DNA from: Haliotis asinina
Taxonomy: Eukaryota; Mollusca; Gastropoda; Lepetellida; Haliotidae
Direction of reading: 5' to 3'
Assembly: GCF_037392515.1 (NCBI RefSeq)
Contig: NC_090283.1
Span: 18,322,501 to 18,386,500, forward strand
DNA length: 64,000 bases
The notes beneath the pieces are model-generated. The model made no database searches. It saw only the letters and a list, made by a program, of their open reading frames with translations, and was not told the DNA's origin. The stretch's first letter is position 1; each line of letters opens with the position of its first letter. Shown here piece after piece: positions 59,991 through 64,000 of this stretch. A program made the translations under genes and the position numbers.

Positions 59991-60449
59991 TCGAGCTTTT
60001 TATTTCTAAACAACAAAGTCCACGTAAGACGAAATCAGCTGTTGTCGCTTGACTTAAAGGTCAAGGTCGCGTAAGAATGCAGTGATACGGCACTACGGAC
60101 GTAAACACCCTGTGTAATGCTACTAAGTAAAAAGCGGGATATATTGACTAGTTACTCTTGCACGAATACAAAAATACAAACACATTTTGAATTGAAATTT
60201 AATCTTTATATTCTTAAGTAACAGTAAGAATTGTATTACTGGAAACATTTTAATGGGAAAGTTATTCGTCATCAGAAGCGTCACAGAGACGAGAGCGAGC
60301 AACATGGCGACGTTTTGTAACGGGCACGGTCTCACTGCCCCAGAAGACTTGCCAATATTAATGTGGAATGTTCCCCCGTATATTGGACCTACGAAGATAG
60401 TGTGAACAGCATCACTACACAAGGCCTTGCTTGTGTTTGTGTACGACAG

Positions 60450-60745
60450 GCATTAGGATGTAGATTTAGTTTGGGCAACTTCAGATGACGGAACGATTGA
60501 AGACGCGCGAAGCGAGCATGGAAGCATGGCAGGTTGATTTCGGGTTGAAGACATCAGATTTCCCACTTCCATGTGTTGTGCATCAGAAAGGCCTAGCCTA
60601 ATGCCTAATGTCCAGCCACTTGCATGATTTTGCGTTGGAGCTGCGTTATTGTCCTGCAACTTCTGAATCAAAAGTTTGCGGGCACTGTGAATGGTTAGCC
60701 GTTTGTCGCCAGTGATGTGTGCTCCACTTATCATTATCAAGCCGA
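60450..60745 (-). mobile_element. Tyrosine-recombinase fragment, Crypton- or DIRS-type fossil
   Basis: A short conserved piece (TIHSARKLLIQKL) on the minus strand resembles the C-terminal His-x-x-Arg region of eukaryotic tyrosine recombinases. Only this end survives and it is broken. It is too short to choose between a Crypton and a DIRS relative. Lies within the 3.8-kb TIR element. Confidence 0.4.
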
Positions 60746-60999
60746 GTTTATTTTTACCTTTTCTTGAAATTTAATATCAATAAACACGGTGTGTGAAAAA
60801 TTGTTTGTTTGTAACGTTTTGCATTTGATAGCATTTCATAGGGTTTTTTTCTCGTAGTAGCGATACTGAACATTCGTAGTAAATTTGTAGTAAAAAGTTA
60901 TGAATGAAAAAAGTAGTTCCACATTCCAGTTGGGTTATGGAGGTCTTGGTCGGATAACTGACCAATGAAATTCGTTTTAGGGTTTATTACACGTGTGCA

Positions 61000-62700
61000 A
61001 CATATGATTTTTATGTACTGTATGGATAATAAAAATAGATAAAATGCCATCATTTAATGATTCATAAGAAACTGTCAAAGTTTCCGTTCAGAACGACAAC
61101 GGTAATTATCGGCATTTCTGGCTTCTTCCGTCATTTACAATGTGACCGATAAAAACATATATCAATACACAGATAGTCAGAATAATTCTGATTATTTACA
61201 TCTCATATCTATGTACAAAAAATCCCCGAATCAAAGCAAGAGTCCTCGCAAAATCCTACGTACTCTTGTCAGCGAGGCCGCCATTTTGAAAGAAATCGGT
61301 CATCGGTAGTGATGTCACACGTCAACATTGTTGCACATATTAGGCAATTTGTTTGAGGTGAAGGTCGGTTGAACAAGAGTAAACACAATGGCCATATCAT
61401 TCCGATTGCACTTTCAGTATTGTGATGTATATTTCGCGTATTTTGACCAGGTGCGAGTTTGTCAAAAACGTTTTGAAACATATTTTGATAGCAGAATATC
61501 TAACTCAATATTTATACGAAAATTGCTTAAAAATATATAACAGGTCATGTCTTAATTTGGACAAACCTTACGTCCATAATCTAATAGTTCTCTCTTTTTA
61601 CCTTTCATTACATACTTATTAAGAGAAATTACATAATCATAAGAAGAAATGTTTATATTCTAAACGAATATTCATTAACGCTAAATTGATGCCAATCAGG
61701 TGCGCGTGTTGCTTACAATAAGATATGTAGTAAAACCGTCTGATTGTTGATATATTCAGGACACTATTTCAGTGGTAAGACCATTCATTTTTCGTTTTGT
61801 CTAAAGTGTGTTGAATTCTGACATAGAAGCCGAGACCTTTGACATATTCAGTGGAATTAGGTGAGATATATACTAATTAGCAAAGCAGTGTCGTCTATCT
61901 CCGATGTCACAAAATGCACAAAACATGCCATGACGTCAACTGAAATGTTGCATTATTTTCAATTATGTCATGTAATTACATTTGAAGATGTGTCTGTTAC
62001 TCCGTTAATAATGATGCAAAAGTCATCAAAATAATCTACACAAATAGGAGAATATGGGAATCTAACAACTATGTATCGGATATTGCCATCCAAATCGCTT
62101 TCTCATGTGGTACATAGGTATCTTTCCATATAAACTGTGAAACTACCAAAAGGTATCCGCTCACATTGGGGAACTTTGGTTCTCTATGTACAAAACAACG
62201 AAAATATACTGTCCGTATTCACAGCAAATTCTCTGTGATCTGAGTTACATTGACTTGATGTAAAGCATAGCCCCTTATCTTTATACGTGCATCAGCTCCC
62301 TGTCGACGTTTGACGTCATTGAGAATCCATTTTTGACATTTATTGTGGGCCATTTTTAATATTGAGCGTATAACGTTGTGCATTAACACATAAATCCATT
62401 TCATATACACTTATGTCGTTCTGACATAAGGCTGTATTTTCTTCGCTCACACTTTTCGTAAAGATGATAAATGAAACAAAATCGTAGCAGAGTGTTTTTA
62501 TTGGTACACGATGAAAACCGGAGAAATTTACTGATTTTTAACGCACTTAAAAGTTTTGGACAACATTTAGCAGTATCTATTTCTCAAACCCCTGAGGTTG
62601 TCTCAGTTATAGTTATACGAACGGATAGGAAATTGAATATTCTACATTTCTGTGTAATTGTGTAGCCGTACGCAGATCCAGGACCAAGCTAGCGCAATTC
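61000..62700. other. Interior of the 3.8-kb element, no recognised gene
   Basis: AT-rich, short open frames only, none recognisable. No SINE copies inside, unlike most stretches of this length in the window. Confidence 0.4.
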
Positions 62701-63106
62701 TCGCACACCGTTCACTTTTCAAACCTTACGAAAATGTGCGCCTGAAAAAAGATTCGACATCCACGGGGTTAAGGTTACGGCTAAGGTTGGAGTCTGAGTT
62801 AAGGTTGCCCTAAGGTTGTTTTGTGCAACGGGCGTATCGTTTTGTTAAGGTGATCGTAAATCTAATCTTAGTGCTTAAGGTTGATCTTAGCTAAGGTTCT
62901 TTTGAACAACGGAACACTGGTCAGGCGGTTTCATTACAGGAGCAGGAGTGCATATTTTCATCCTAATAAGTCAGCTTTTGTTGGCGATTGGAGACGTACA
63001 CAGGTAGAGATGTAGGCGATTAGAGACTAAACCGTGTGACATTTGTGTTGGTTAAAATACATGTATGTAATGTAGGAAAAGTGGTTGTAACTTTTTGTCA
63101 TTGTAA

Positions 63107-63238
63107 CCCAGCCGCGCAGATCCATGGTCACGCTGTTGATCACTAGATTATCTGGTTCAGACTCAGATATGTGCAGACCACCGCCATATAGTTTGACTGT
63201 TGCCGAGTGTGGTGTTAAACTAAATTCACTCAATCACT
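63107..63238 (-). mobile_element. SINE A, tail half
   Basis: ccgcgcagatccatggtcac, gaccaccgccatatagtttg, gagtgtggtgttaaactaaa, then ACTC-like tail. The head is missing. Confidence 0.75.
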
Positions 63239-63281
63239 TACCTATAATGACAGCAAGACCCACTGGTTGATAAGATGTGAG

Positions 63282-63352
63282 TGCGCGCGCGCGCGCGCGT
63301 GTGTGTGTGTGATAGAGAGAGGAGAGAGTGAGAGAGAGAGAGAGTGTGTGTG
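63282..63352. repeat. (CG)n/(TG)n/(GA)n compound microsatellite
   Basis: gcgcgcgcgcg, then tgtgtgtgtg, then gagagagag and tgtgtgtg in sequence. Confidence 0.9.
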
Positions 63353-63535
63353 TGAGCAGAGTCCAGTCGAAATAGACAAAAGTCAGCTCACCACCAATCA
63401 GAGACAAAGAAACACCACTCAGCGACAAAGTGGGGTCACCTAGTCTGAATACCTTTACGTGCTTTCTACAGTGTTTCAGTGGGATAATTAGAGAGAACCA
63501 TCACGTTATGCGGTCAAAAGAAATGAAGCAAAACT

Positions 63536-63600
63536 CTGTCACTTCCTTCTAAAGAGGTCACTTCCTTCTAAAGAGGTCACTTCCTTCTAAAGAGGTCACG
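63536..63600. repeat. 19-bp tandem repeat, three units
   Basis: gtcacttccttctaaagag three times in a row, exact. Confidence 0.9.
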
Positions 63601-63764
63601 CCTCATAAGACAAGATCAGTGGGAAACCTCACATACGTTTATGAAATTTGCACATAGGAAGAATTTGTCGTAAAAAACACTAAAATGACAGCAGTTTTAT
63701 GCACAGTTATTTGTTTCCGTTACTGTCAGTGTGCAGTAAACGTAACTTTAAACAAGAACATAAA

Positions 63765-63930
63765 TCGAATAAAGTGAAATTAAGACTGCGAATCCTCATA
63801 GTTGTACTTTGGCAATTAATATTGAAATGTTAAGTCTCAGAACTTTATTCAACCTAGGATAAAAGTTGTTTAAGAAACGATCATAGTTTCAAATCACTTT
63901 ATTTGTTTGTATTACGAGGGAGTATGAACA
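63765..63930 (+). repeat. Duplicate of ankyrin copy 2 intron sequence
   Basis: gactgcgaatcctcatag, caacctaggataaaagttgt and tgtttgtattacgaggg match 30290-30440 in the same order and orientation. In copy 2 this segment lies about 250 bp downstream of exon 1. No exon 1 was found upstream here. Confidence 0.8.
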
Positions 63931-64000
63931 TTAAATGAAACACCGAGTAAAGTCGGAATGGTTTACGCTCATAACCTACCGGACGTACATTGTTTCTCTG

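Larger units (their letters stand above)
59090..62916. mobile_element. 3.8-kb element with doubled terminal inverted repeats
   Basis: Outer ends: tgttccgttgttcaaaacaa at left, the complement of tgttccgttgttcaaaagaa at right. About 84 bp inward on both sides a second related pair appears: cccgttgcacgaaacaacc (59174) and the complement of cccgttgcacaaaacaacc (near 62830). Both layers are packed with aaccttag / ctaaggtt words. The interior is AT-rich and contains a tyrosine-recombinase fossil and a small foldback element, but no intact gene. Confidence 0.7.

Overview
The window looks like nuclear DNA of a marine gastropod, most likely an abalone (Haliotis) or close relative. It has AT-rich intron-split genes, many microsatellites, and about sixteen copies of a SINE whose tail runs into (ACTC)n; I know that SINE from abalone introns. 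The organism call is inference from that repeat and from invertebrate-type gene content.

Layout. (1) 1-17.7 kb, minus strand: most of a TTC14 orthologue (S1-like domain, TPRs, Arg/Ser/Lys-rich tail). I resolved 14 coding exons whose phases all agree, plus a TATA-box promoter near 17.66 kb; the 3' end lies off the left edge. Its introns hold SINEs, two foldback MITEs and a DIRS-like fossil. (2) 17.7-23.3 kb: no host gene seen; a 430-bp palindrome with tRNA-Arg-like arms, then a complete-looking Tc1/mariner DD34E transposon with an open 326-codon transposase. (3) 24-37.2 kb, plus strand: a duplicated family of short ankyrin-repeat genes. Two copies look usable (24.24-26.62 and 30.00-36.12 kb), each with a tiny first exon, a minisatellite-filled intron and one large ankyrin exon ending in the same CHVM tail. 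Decayed exon pieces follow both. (4) 37.3-43 kb: repeats only, including a 50-bp satellite that grew inside a SINE. (5) 43.07-52.99 kb, plus strand: a secreted F-type lectin (F5/8C-like) plus PAN/apple gene with a disturbed frame in exon 3; its introns hold a solo LTR, a Tc1 relic, a 46-bp minisatellite and a 1.8-kb TIR element. (6) 53-64 kb: minisatellites, a Penelope-like fragment, a LINE whose reverse-transcriptase core is interrupted by a CA/TG microsatellite, a 3.8-kb element with doubled terminal inverted repeats, and a segment near the right edge that matches ankyrin copy 2's intron.

How it fits together: the three gene loci do not form a pathway. TTC14 is a conserved housekeeping-type gene; the ankyrin family is a lineage-specific tandem expansion; the lectin is a probable secreted carbohydrate-binding protein. 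The main story is genome dynamics: tandem arrays arising inside genes and SINEs, and mobile elements landing in them.
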